Shown here piece after piece: positions 12,053 to 22,708 of a DNA stretch of 64,000 nucleotides. The first letter of the stretch is position 1, and each line of letters opens with the position of its first letter. The translations under genes were made by a program, and so were the position numbers. Location: assembly GCA_030844895.1 (NCBI GenBank), contig CM061223.1, positions 13,651,994 to 13,715,993 on the forward strand, in the 5' to 3' direction. Source of the DNA: Ambrosia x helenae. Taxonomy: Eukaryota; Streptophyta; Magnoliopsida; Asterales; Asteraceae. The notes below the pieces were generated by a model, which was not told the DNA's origin, ran no database searches, and worked only from the letters and a program-made list of their open reading frames with translations.

Positions 12053-14481
12053 TGTAACGACCCTGGCAGTCGGTGCCGGGTCGTCGGGTCGGGTTAACGG
12101 AGCTACGCAGCGGAATTCAGGATAATGACAGTCTTGACTCTTCCAGGATCCACGTTATCATATTTGTTGGGTTACCTGAACACATGCCAAAAATAGTTTC
12201 TGTCAACATAAAGTTGGTGAGGTCGTGTATTTTATAAAGTGAATGGCCAATTCGTTTATTGATAATTATTTAATAACAATCTTTCATAAATATGCTTTGC
12301 AATTCTAATTCTGGAGGGGAAAATATATTCTATTATATCAATTAAATTATACCGATTATATGTCAATCTAATATATTGTTTCTATTATATTCTATTAGTT
12401 GCCATTCCTATCGATGGTACCACTCTGCTTGTGGTAAATATAATTATTCCTACCCTCTACTCGGGTAAGACTGGTTCTTGTCCTCTAGTCAGACAAGAAA
12501 GGAAATGGCGATATACCGGTCAGTACTGTCCTAGTCGTTTCTATTGTCCCCTTTTCTATTATATTTCCTTTATAAAATCTATTATGTAAAGCATTTCTAG
12601 ATTTTCTAATAAATGACATGTATTCTCCCGAAAATATTAATAAAACAGTAAAAGTGGGGAGTTCACGATACTCACAAGTTTGCGTTATATCTTCTGCTTA
12701 AACTTCTTATTACAATTATATTTCATATATATATCGATACGTTTTACGCGTGGGACTTGTTAAATTGTAATACTTAGGATATATATCATATATACAATTT
12801 ATTATATATAGATTTCGGTATATATTAGATAGTCCTAAACCCGGGGTTTATTATTGACACGACACAGACATCCTAAAATCTAGCTGGCCATTACAGCTTG
12901 GCACACGAACCTAAAGAACTCTAGACACGAACTTACCCGGATGCTGGTTTGGCAGAGCATATTATTATTAACCCGAGTCTAGTATATCGTTTTATATATC
13001 GAATCGAATATATATAAACGTATATATTTTATATATGTTTATTATTCTCTTATTATTATTATCAAGTCCGTACGTTATCCGTATTATATATATATTCGTA
13101 TAATTCTAATAATATTCCTCGTCTAGTCATTGGACCGGGTTCTATTCCGGGTGTTGACCGAGTCACTGAGTTGACTCGGTAACGACTTGTATCCTCCAAC
13201 TCGTTTATCGGTACCTCATAACAAATAACTATTATAATCTTTAGTTAATAATAGATTATAACATAATATTTGATAACCAATAGAACGGTTAGAGATGTAT
13301 TTACCAGGGATATGACCGGATCTCGTCGGAATATAATCGGGAGCTGACCGGAGATTTACCAGAAAACATAATACCAACCGGAATACAACGGGAATCAGCC
13401 GAAGGCCCCAATCCACCGGATTATAATACACGAACATACCCACATCATCACATATTACGAATATAAGACAATCAAAAGGGGTTCGTGGTTGGTTTATAGA
13501 GTACGGATTCAAACAGAAAGAGGGTTCTTCGGGGTTCAGATCAGAAAGTGACCGGTTATCAAAACGGGACCTGGGTTTGACTGAATATAGTCAACCAGTG
13601 GTATCAAGACCCGGTAACAGTAGGTTATCGGATGGAAACAGGAACTCAATTAAGATACAGAATACGATACCATACCCGGTTATGATTCTCGAGCAGACAG
13701 GGGTTACAGATCTGATGACAGTCACCATATCCGGTGACTGTCCGGCTCGTTTAACAGTAACAGCAAGCAGAATAAGATGGGTTAACGGGTTGGGATTGAT
13801 CCGAGGGTTATTGATTATTATAAGGGTGTGTCTGATTACAAGGATTCGATGACAGTCACCATAACCGGTGACTGTCCGTCTTCAGTTAATCTGGAACAGA
13901 GGAAGAACATGGCGGGGTTCGGTGGTTCATAACAGGAACACGGTGGTGGTTCGTAACAGTGACGAGGTGGGGTTATTATCGGGTTGGGTTTAGTAACAGA
14001 ATCAAGGAGGAGGGTTCAGTGATGGTTATTACCGGAGAGGACAAGGAACGTCGGAAAAGATAAAGGGAGGCGGCGGCGGCCGGCGGCCACCGGTGGAGGT
14101 GGTTGTCCGGCGAAGGCTTCTGATCAGAGAGTTTATAACACACACTTTGTGTGTGTTTTATGTACAGAGAGAGATGCGAGAGACAAGAGAGGGTGGTTTA
14201 TACACTTAATTAGAATAGGGGGTGTTTGGATACAGGGATAATAGCTGGGACTCGGGCGTTTGGTAACGGGTATAACAACAAAATAAGAAATGTTTAGTAG
14301 CGATTTAATAGCAGATAATGAGCGTTTAACCGAGATAATAAAATTTCAATAATTATTATATATATATAATCGGTTGAAACGGTTAGTCGCGAGATTCGAA
14401 CTTAAATATTTTATTAAGTAATCGGGTGGTCAGGTACGACCCGATCCGTTTAAGAGACCCGTAACACCTCGAGGTGTTACA
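12053..14481 (-). repeat. LARD-1 5' LTR
   Basis: 2429 bp, direct repeat of 5680-8155. Contains the hairpin pair and the TATA-like box of its partner. Confidence 0.92.
14197..14203 (-). promoter_or_regulatory. Probable TATA box of LARD-1 5' LTR
   Basis: Minus strand GTATAAA, followed by a CT-rich leader and a GCCGCC-rich stretch, as in plant core promoters. Position in the LTR fits a U3/R boundary. Confidence 0.5.
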
Positions 14482-14512
14482 GCAGGTACCGTAACCCGAG
14501 TTTTAGATGATT

Positions 14513-14695
14513 GCGACCTAAGATAGAATGGATGATGTAACATAGGAAGACCAAATGATTTAAAGACACCCCGACAGCCCATACGTAATCCATCAAAATG
14601 TTTAGTACTATGTGATCTCTAGTGTGTGCGACTCGGCTATAGACTAGACTCTACATGCAGTCCTAGTTCACTATAACCTGGCTCTGATACCAATC
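14513..14695 (-). mobile_element. Extra partial copy of Tekay leader with PBS
   Basis: From CGACCTAAGATAGAATGG to the PBS this repeats 22526-22708, the leader side of the downstream element, and joins directly to the left LTR. It includes an intact tRNA-Met-type PBS (GCTCTGATACCA, 14681-14692). A leader outside the 3' LTR points to a tandem LTR-internal-LTR arrangement reduced by unequal recombination, then broken at 14513. No TSD is seen for the complex. Confidence 0.85.
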
Positions 14696-17371
14696 TGTCA
14701 CACCCTCAAAATCCACTTGCGGTGTTTTACCGCGAGGCGCATGACAAACCAGGATCCAAACCAACGATCACATTAAACAAGTCTAAAATGAACATAATGC
14801 AATTTCAAAACAATGTTTAAAATTCCCGTTTACAGCGGAAGCTTATTCAAAACAATATTCAATAGTAAACCAATGTTCAACGTTTGTAAAACCATGCAAT
14901 CCTAACTAGACGCCGTGCAGACGCGTGCGCCCTAGTCCAGTCGTCCTACCTTAGCGACCTGAGAAAACATGTAAGAGAATACGTCAGCACAAAAATGCTG
15001 GTGAGTTTACAGGTTTTGTAATCCAAGTACCAAGTCAACCTGTCCATGCTATAACAAATCGAAAACCAGTGTACGCTAGCTAGGCGTATGTTTTGTTACT
15101 ACCACGATTGGAAAACCATTACTAACTCGTAAACCAAATGTGTGCCCGATGTAGTAAACCTGTTGTTCCTGTTGTTCCTGTTTGAGACAATATGCACCCG
15201 CCGACCCTCCAAGTCGACGAGCGGGGTTGGTCACTCCCAATAGCGCTATTCACATTTCCCCGTTGTGCAAACCCGCACATTCATGGTTCCCCCCGGGACT
15301 TCCAAAGATCGTGTAGTACACAATAGAAACCCGTAGTATGACAGTAGTTACCAAATAATCGTTTTAACACATGTTTTCTCCCTCGAAAATATGAAACCAG
15401 TTTAAAAGAGGGGCCGTAAACTCACCTTAAGTTGCGTTACTTCGTAATACGAATAACTCAGCAGCTATGCTAGTCCCGTAAAGCGGCGACCTAACATATG
15501 ACAGTTACAAGTACTTAGACTAATAACCCGCAGGTTAGTTAGTCCCTAGATGTCCAGACCATCACCAAGTTCGTTTGAAAACACCGTGACTGTTTAACTA
15601 ACCCAAAGTACAAGACTCGACATCCCATTGGTGACCCGAGACTCCCCGTGTTATGTTTACGCTCTCAAACATACAATCATGCAATCACACTTAACATACG
15701 TTAACGCACAACAAGTTATAGCACATAGCTCACGTATCACATAATTACATCCAAACATATGTTACCAAGTTATTAGATATGTTACGGGGTTCCTAGCATG
15801 TTCCTACAGGTCAAATCGGGTCTCGGAATGCTAATTTACACTTACAGCAGCAGTACACGCGATTAGGAAAAGTCAACTAGCATTTAGGTTGGTCAACTAG
15901 CATTTAGGAAGGCTAATCGCCTCTATTATAGGCGATTAGGGCTATACCACATGTAATTACTAGCATTTAGGGCTATACCACATGTAATTACTAGCATTTG
16001 GGGCTATACCACATGTAATTACTAGCATTTGGGGCTATACCACATGTATCTACTAGCAATTAGCTCATAAGACATGTATCTACTAGCAATTAGCCCCTAC
16101 TCGCATGAAACATAGGCGATTAGCCTCCTAATCGCCCCTAACATAGGCGATTAGGGTTGCTAATCGCCAGTAACCCAGCTGTTCCGGTTTTTCGCGCGTT
16201 TAACGCTCCAAATCAGATCCAGAACGTGTGTAACCATCCAATATCATCCCAACAACTATTCTAAACATGTTTAAACTAAAATCCTTCGTTTTGCCTCGTA
16301 TTATCAACCCTGCATTGCAACCACGTAATCCAAACACAATTCATATAGCATGCAACATCACATTAACATGCATAACTATACCCTAATAATCAATTACTCA
16401 GATTTTATTATCATGACATCAATATTATTCTGAAACTAACCTAATAACATGTTAATCACTCATCTTGAATCATAAAAACCCTAGATATTAATCATAAACA
16501 CACATAACACATGTATGATTGTTAGAATCCGATTAACAACACTTATTAACGATTTTCAGAAAGCTTTTTCGTTTTAGAACAGGTCTGGACCATTAGGGAT
16601 TGAGTAAAAACGTTTATAAAGATTGCATGGATGGAAACCAAACCTTAGATTTGTGAAAGGATGATGAATTAAGCTTGAAACCTTGTGTTTTGATCAAAAA
16701 TCGCGTTCCAGAGGTTGTGTGTGTGTTGGGGCGGGTTATGGGACGACTAGGGTTTGTATTATGAAGTTTAGGAGGTCAAGTATGGTATTTATAGTCGTTT
16801 TTAGTCGTCCAGCCCGTAACTAGCGATTGTGCAGCATTTACACGCGATTAGGGATCCTAATCGCATGTAACTTCATGCATTTGGGGCCTAATCGCATGAA
16901 ACTTCATGCATTTGGCCCCTACTCGCCTATAAGATTGCCCACTCGCCCCTCCTATAGGCGATTGGGCTTCCCTAATCGCCTATAGGGGCTGGTTCCGTGT
17001 GTTTTGCGCGTTAAACCCCGTTTTAACATATGTTAACACATATTCACATACCGACAAGTCACATAATGATTGTAAACACATAACACTTGTAAATACACAT
17101 ATTCACACTCGTTCACCAATTCTCGGGACTCGAGACTTGTATGTTCCGTATGACCTGACGATCCTACAAATCGTCACCATTTGTACACTTGGTTAAGGAC
17201 TGACATCTAACGAACCTCTAGACCAACATCCAATGATCTTCTAGACTAAACCGATAGTTCCCGAACCATAACACGACTTAACTAACCCAGTTAAGTATAA
17301 TATACGCGTGACTCGCTACGGTAGACTTTCATCTAGACAACGTTGTTAACCAGAATTTGCCGGGTGTCACA
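14696..17371 (-). repeat. Tekay-type element 3' LTR
   Basis: 2676 bp direct repeat of 22709-25340. Contains a TATAAATA box on the minus strand (16786-16793), a 31-bp tandem repeat (15937-16090) and many inverted GGCGATTAG / CTAATCGCC words. Confidence 0.92.
15937..16090. repeat. 31-bp tandem repeat in LTR
   Basis: Four copies with exact 31-bp period (GGCTATACCACATGTAAT plus TACTAGCATTT) and two degenerate copies. The same array is at 23908-24063 in the other LTR. Confidence 0.9.
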
Positions 17372-17518
17372 TCATCCCCACGTTAAAAGAATTTTCGTCC
17401 CGAAAATTGCACAAGTACCAAGAATAACGAAGGAAACAAACAAAAGATAGAAACCAAGAGAGAGATTTACCCGAGTCGTCACATCATCCCCACGTTAAAA
17501 GGAATCTCGCCCCGAGAT
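17372..17518 (-). other. PPT region with duplicated palindrome block
   Basis: A TCATCCCCACGTTAAAAG block occurs next to the LTR (17371-17388) and again about 113 bp inside (17484-17501). Each is followed by a palindrome: AATTTTCGTCCCGAAAATT (17390-17408) and GAATCTCGCCCCGAGATTC (17502-17520). The inner palindrome overlaps the pol stop codon. The LTR-proximal purine-rich stretch (CGTGGGGATGA on the minus strand) is the likely PPT. Confidence 0.75.
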
Positions 17519-20500
17519 TCATTCAGCTGCAGAAGAGACATATCTTGACTCGAATGCTTCCTTAGGAAAGAGATGAGGATACTTAGACTTCATCTGATCC
17601 TCCCGCACCCAAGTGTACTCTGGTCCCCGGTTCGAGTTCCACCGAACCTTAACGACGCGAATCTTGCTGTGACGTAGGCTACGAATCTTGTAATCAAGGA
17701 TCTCTACAGGTTCTTCCACAATCCGAAGACGATCATCAACCTTGATCTCTTCCAGTGGAACATTGAGAGACTCGTCAGCCAGACACTTCTTCAAGTTGGA
17801 CACATGGAAGACGTTATGTACGTTACCGAGCTCCGTCGGTAAATCAAGACGATATGCCACCGGTCCAATCCGTTCCAGGATCGTAAATGGGCCGACATAC
17901 CGTGGGTTGAGTTTGCCACGCTTCCCAAAGCGTATGACGCCCTTCCACGGTGAAACTTTCAGAAGTACTTTGTCATCAACTTGGAATTCCAATGGTTTGC
18001 GACACTGATCGGCATAACTCTTTTGCCGGTCCCGTGCCGCTGCTAACCGGTTACGAATCTGTACGATCTTTTCCGAAGTTTCGTACACTAGCTCAGGCCC
18101 AGTGAGTTGACTCTCACCCACTTCAGCCCAACAAAGAGGAGAACGGCATTTCCGTCCGTGCAGTGCCTCGAACGGAGCCGCCTTGATGCTCGTGTGATAA
18201 CTGTTGTTGTACGAGAATTCTACTAACGGTAGATGAGCTTCCCAACCCTTGCCAAAATCGATCACACATGCCCGCAGCATGTCTTCTAAAGTTTGAATCG
18301 TGCGCTCACTCTGACCGTCAGTCTGTGGATGATAAGCTGTACTCATGTCTAGCTGGGTACCCAAAGCCTTGTGCAAAGACTTCCAGAAGTGAGAAGTAAA
18401 ATGGGAATCACGATCCGAAATAATAGAAATCGGCACCCCGTGCTTAGAAACAACTTCCTTCAGATAAAGACGAGCCAAACGATCCATGGTGTCAGTCTCT
18501 TTAATAGCGAGAAAATGGGCTGATTTTGTCAACCGATCAACAATCACCCATATCTTATCATTCCCGCTCGGTGACTTAGGAAGTTGCGTGACAAAATCCA
18601 TTGTAATCCGTTCCCATTTCCACTCTGGAATTTCAGGTTGTTGCAAAAGACCCGACGGTTTCTGGTATTCCACCTTGACCTTAGCACAAGTCAAGCACTT
18701 ACTCACGTATGAAGCTATATCCGACCTCATGTTTGGCCACCAGTACAGCACCTTCAGATCTTGGTACATCTTATCCGAACCAGGATGAATAGAATATCGG
18801 GACTTATGAGCCTCATCTAAGACAAGCTCCCGAAGTCCCCCGAATAAAGGAACCCATATACGTTCTGCGAAGTAGTGCAGGCCATCAGGCCTTCGCTCGA
18901 GGTGCTTGTCGGCACCGTGCATAGTTTCAGCTTTAAGGTTTTCCTCCTTCAAAGCTTCTAACTGGGCAGAACGGAGTTGATCAGGTAGGGATGAATGAAT
19001 GGTGAGCTGCAACGCCCGAACGCGACGAGGTTTAGTTGATTCCTTCCTGCTCAAGGCGTCTGCTACAACATTCGCCTTGCCAGGATGGTACTTAATGGCA
19101 CAATCATAGTCGTTCAGGAGTTCAATCCAACGACGCTGCCGTATGTTCAAATGTTGTTGGTCGAAAATATGTTGAAGACTCTTGTGATCGGTGTAGATGG
19201 TGCATTTGGTACCGTACAAGTAATGTCTCCAAATTTTCAACGCGAATATCACTGCACCCAACTCCAAGTCGTGGGTGGTGTAGTTCTTCTCGTGCACCTT
19301 GAGTTGACGAGAAGCATACGCAATCACTTTCTCGCGTTGCATCAACACGCAACCGAGACCATGAATAGAGGCATCACAGTAAACAACGAAATCATCAGGG
19401 CCTTCAGGTAAAGACAAAATAGGAGCAGAACAAAGTTTAGACTTCAGTTCTTGAAATGCCGACTCTTGTGGTTCACCCCAGTCGAATTTTCTATCCTTCT
19501 GTGTGAGAGTGGTGAGGGGTTGAGCGATCTTCGAGAACCCCTGAATGAAACGACGATAGTAACCCGCAAGGCCTAGGAATTGCCGCACCTCAGTTGGCGT
19601 CTTTGGTGCTTCCCAGTCCTTAATCGCATCGATCTTAGCTGGATCGACATGAATTCCCAGTTCATTTACCACATGTCCTAGGAATTGGACTTCGCGTAAC
19701 CAAAAGTCACACTTTGAGAACTTAGCGTAAAGTTGTTCCCGTCGCAAAAGTTCCAAAACTAACCGCAGATGTTCCTCGTGTTCGGTCTTGTTCTTAGAGT
19801 AAATCAGGATGTCGTCAATAAACACGATGACGAACTTGTCAAGATATGGTTTGCAAACGCGGTTCATCAAATCCATGAAAACCGCCGGTGCGTTTGTAAG
19901 ACCGAAAGGCATGACCAAGAACTCATAATGGCCATAACGTGTACGAAAGGCAGTCTTTGCAACGTCAGCTTCCCTTACCCGCAACTGGTGATAACCAGAC
20001 CTCAAGTCAATCTTGGAATAGTAACTAGAACCCTGGAGCTGGTCGAATAGATCATCAATACGTGGAAGAGGATAACGGTTCTTGACGGTCAATTTGTTCA
20101 GTTTTCTGTAGTCCACACACAATCGGAAACTTCCATCCTTCTTCTTGACGAATAGAATCGGGGCTCCCCAAGGGGAAGAACTCGGCCTAATGAAACCCTT
20201 GTCCAAGAGTTCCTGTAACTGACTAGACAATTCCTGCATCTTGGGAGGTGCAAGACGGTAGGGGGCCCGAGCAATAGGAGCAGCCCCTGGTACAAGATCA
20301 ATACCAAACTCGACCTGACGATGGGGAGGAAGACCAGATAAATCATCAGGAAATACATCAGAAAACTCGCGTACAACAGGAATATCGTCGATCTTCTTCT
20401 CATCGCTAGAGGAAACAAATAAAAGTGCCAAAACGGCCGAGTAACCCTTTCGAAGACACTTAAGGGCTTTCATGCTAGAGATGATATTTAGCGGAACACC

Positions 20501-22154
20501 ACCCTTGATACCGTACACAGAAAGGAATTCTCCATCAGGGAGAGGAATCCGAATAATCTTGTCGTAACAAACAATCTCCGCGCGATACAGGGACAACCAA
20601 TCCATGCCTACAACAACGTCAAAACTACCTAAAGGTACCGGCATAAGGTCGATGGGGAACGATAAACCCGACAACTCTAATTGACACTCCCGAAGGATAC
20701 TAGTAGCTTCAATCTTTTTACCGTTAGCCAACTCAATAATATACTTAGTCTCTAATGGTACGGGTACTACATCTAGCAGTCGACTAACTTCCATGGATAC
20801 AAAACTCTTGTCGGCACCAGAATCAAATAACACACTAACAGAACGGTTATTGAGAAGGAACGTACCGGTAACTGTGTCAGGATCCTGTCTAGCCTCAGCG
20901 GCTCCAATGACGAAGGCACGTGCATTTCTGCCGCCGCCCCCGTTGTTTCCGTTACCGTTGTTCCCGCCCTGCTTCAGTTTCGGGCAATCCTTCTTGTAAT
21001 GACCGGTCTCACCACAGTTGTAACATCCATGTCTTCCTGTTGTTCCCTGAGCAGTAGGAGCCGGGGTATTGCTTGGGGCCTGGGTCGATGGAAGTGTAGC
21101 CCGACAATCTTTAGCAAAATGCCCGATTCGCTGGCAGCGATGACAACGGTTACTGTCGCAGTTCCCTTGATGATGACGTCCACACTTGTTACATTTGGGC
21201 AGTTTCCCCGCATAACCACCCTGCTTGTTACCCGAAGAAGAACCCCCATTATCGAACCTCTTACTCTGCTGTGCTGGCCCAAATCCCTTCCCCTCATTAT
21301 CCCACTTGCGCTTGTTGTTCTCTGGGGCCTTAAAAGTCGAACCCTTAGCAGGCAAATTACCCTCATTCACCTTCAAGTTGGTCATCCTGTGAGCCGATCG
21401 GACCACCTCTGAGTATGTAGGATGATTTCCCGCAGCTACCAACCCTGCGATTTCTGGCACTAACCCCGAGATATAATGCTCAATCCTTCTGTATTCTGGC
21501 ACATGCAGATCGGGACACAGCACTGCCAACTCATTACGCCTCACAGTATACTTCTCAATTTCAGACCCAGACATCTTGAGGTTCCACACCTCGTGCTCTA
21601 ACTTCTGCACCTCTTCCCTCGGACAGTACTCTCGCTTCAACAGTTGAACAAAGTTTTCCCAAGGCATAGCATACGCCTCCCCAATACCCATATTCTGGGT
21701 GATGTTATTCCACCAGGTCAAAGCAACATCCTGGAATAACGCAGCAGCATACTTAACTCGATCCTCTGGGAGACAGTTGCACATCAGAAACACTGACTCC
21801 ACCTTCTCCAGCCACCTAAGCAAGCTCACCGCACCCTCAGTGCCAGAGAATTCCTGAGGCTTATAATCCCGAAACATCTTATAGGTACACATAGGTGGGG
21901 GTGGGTTAACAGGACCACCTGAAATGAAACGCGTGAGGAAACACGACGAATGTAAACAAGGTTCACTAATGAGGCAAAGAAAATGGATAAATCAACTTAC
22001 CACCACCATTGTGCCCTAACTGGAAGGCAGCTTGTAGCAAGTTGTTCAGGTCCTCCTGTGATAGGTTAACACCTCCACGACCACCAGCACCACCGCGACC
22101 ACCACCACGTCCACCATTGCGACCACCTCCACGTCCTCCTCGTACTCCAGACAT
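17519..22154 (-). CDS. Gag-Pol polyprotein of Tekay-type chromovirus (two exons)
   Basis: Exon 1 is 22154-22001: ATG, a Gly/Arg-rich N-terminus and a short helix. Exon 2 is 21918-17519. Removing the 82-bp intron gives one frame of 1517 codons with no internal stop. Positions below count from the internal Met at 21892. Gag capsid-like domain about 10-180; three CCHC-like knuckles at 234-245, 250-263 and 290-303. Protease DSGA at 357-360. Reverse transcriptase about 550-740 with FIDD at 691-694. RNase H with acidic residues near 840, 877, 902 and 945. Integrase zinc site H1029/H1036/C1066/C1069 and catalytic D1099, D1160, E1196 with D-35-E spacing. Chromodomain about 1388-1441. The motif set appears complete. 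Proteolytic processing would release virus-like-particle proteins; the chromodomain is expected to guide integration to heterochromatin. Domains are seen; activity is inferred. Confidence 0.93.
21919..22000 (-). other. 82-bp spliceosomal intron in gag
   Basis: On the minus strand the donor is GTAAGTTGAT and the acceptor TTTCATTTCAG. The interior is T-rich and carries in-frame stops, and its length is not a multiple of three. Splicing restores one continuous frame from the Gly/Arg-rich start into the capsid domain. No cDNA was available to confirm it. Confidence 0.8.
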
Positions 22155-22708
22155 GATTCTGGCAGAAAGAATGAGAAAATTTAGTTTCGCAGCTAAAGAT
22201 AACCACTAATGTTTACAAGATCAAAGCTAGATCCAATCCAGGACTATCCATTCGAACCCAGAGCTCACCAGGGCTTTCATGCATTTCGGTTTATGATTTT
22301 GTGTGCACCCAAAATGATAAACCGCTCTACATGGTCCTCCAAGTGTTCTCCTAGTTCAAAGTTCAAATCACCGAACATAGACTTTTAGCAATTCACCGTA
22401 ATACTACGGTAGTTTATGGCAAGTGTTTCTATTGGAGTATGAAAGGGAGATGTCCGAGCCTTGGACAAATCTCAAGAGTACACGATTCACTCCAATATAC
22501 TACACTGCCTAGAAAGTAAGTAACCCGACCTAAGATAGAATGGATGATGTAACATAGGAAGACCAAATGATTTAAAGACACCCCGACAGCCCATACGTAA
22601 TCCATCAAAATGTTTAGTACTATGTGATCGTCTAGTGTGTGCGACTCGGCTATAGACTAGACTCTACATGCAGTCCTAGTTCACTATAACCTGGCTTTGA
22701 TACCAATC
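22155..22708 (-). other. Tekay-type 5' leader with PBS
   Basis: Non-coding leader between the 5' LTR and gag. It starts at the PBS GCTTTGATACCA (22694-22705, one change from the usual tRNA-Met sequence). Candidate place for packaging signals; no repeat is obvious. Confidence 0.7.

Larger units (their letters stand above)
5680..14481 (-). mobile_element. LARD-1: complete non-coding LTR retrotransposon
   Basis: LTRs at 5680-8155 and 12053-14481 begin TGTAAC and end GTTACA. The element is flanked by the 5-bp TSD GCAGG (5675-5679 and 14482-14486). Orientation is minus: the tRNA-Met-type PBS (GCTCTGATACCA, 12038-12049) abuts the right LTR, and the polypurine tract abuts the left LTR. The 3.9 kb internal region encodes no gag or pol, so it must be mobilised in trans. 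The LTRs are close to identical; one clear difference is a duplication of about 40 bp present only in the left LTR (around 6500-6560). Confidence 0.92.

Noticed and set aside
15937..16090. Regular 31-bp repeats that could suggest a CRISPR-like array
   Set aside because: The units are head-to-tail with no unique spacers, and lie in a plant LTR.
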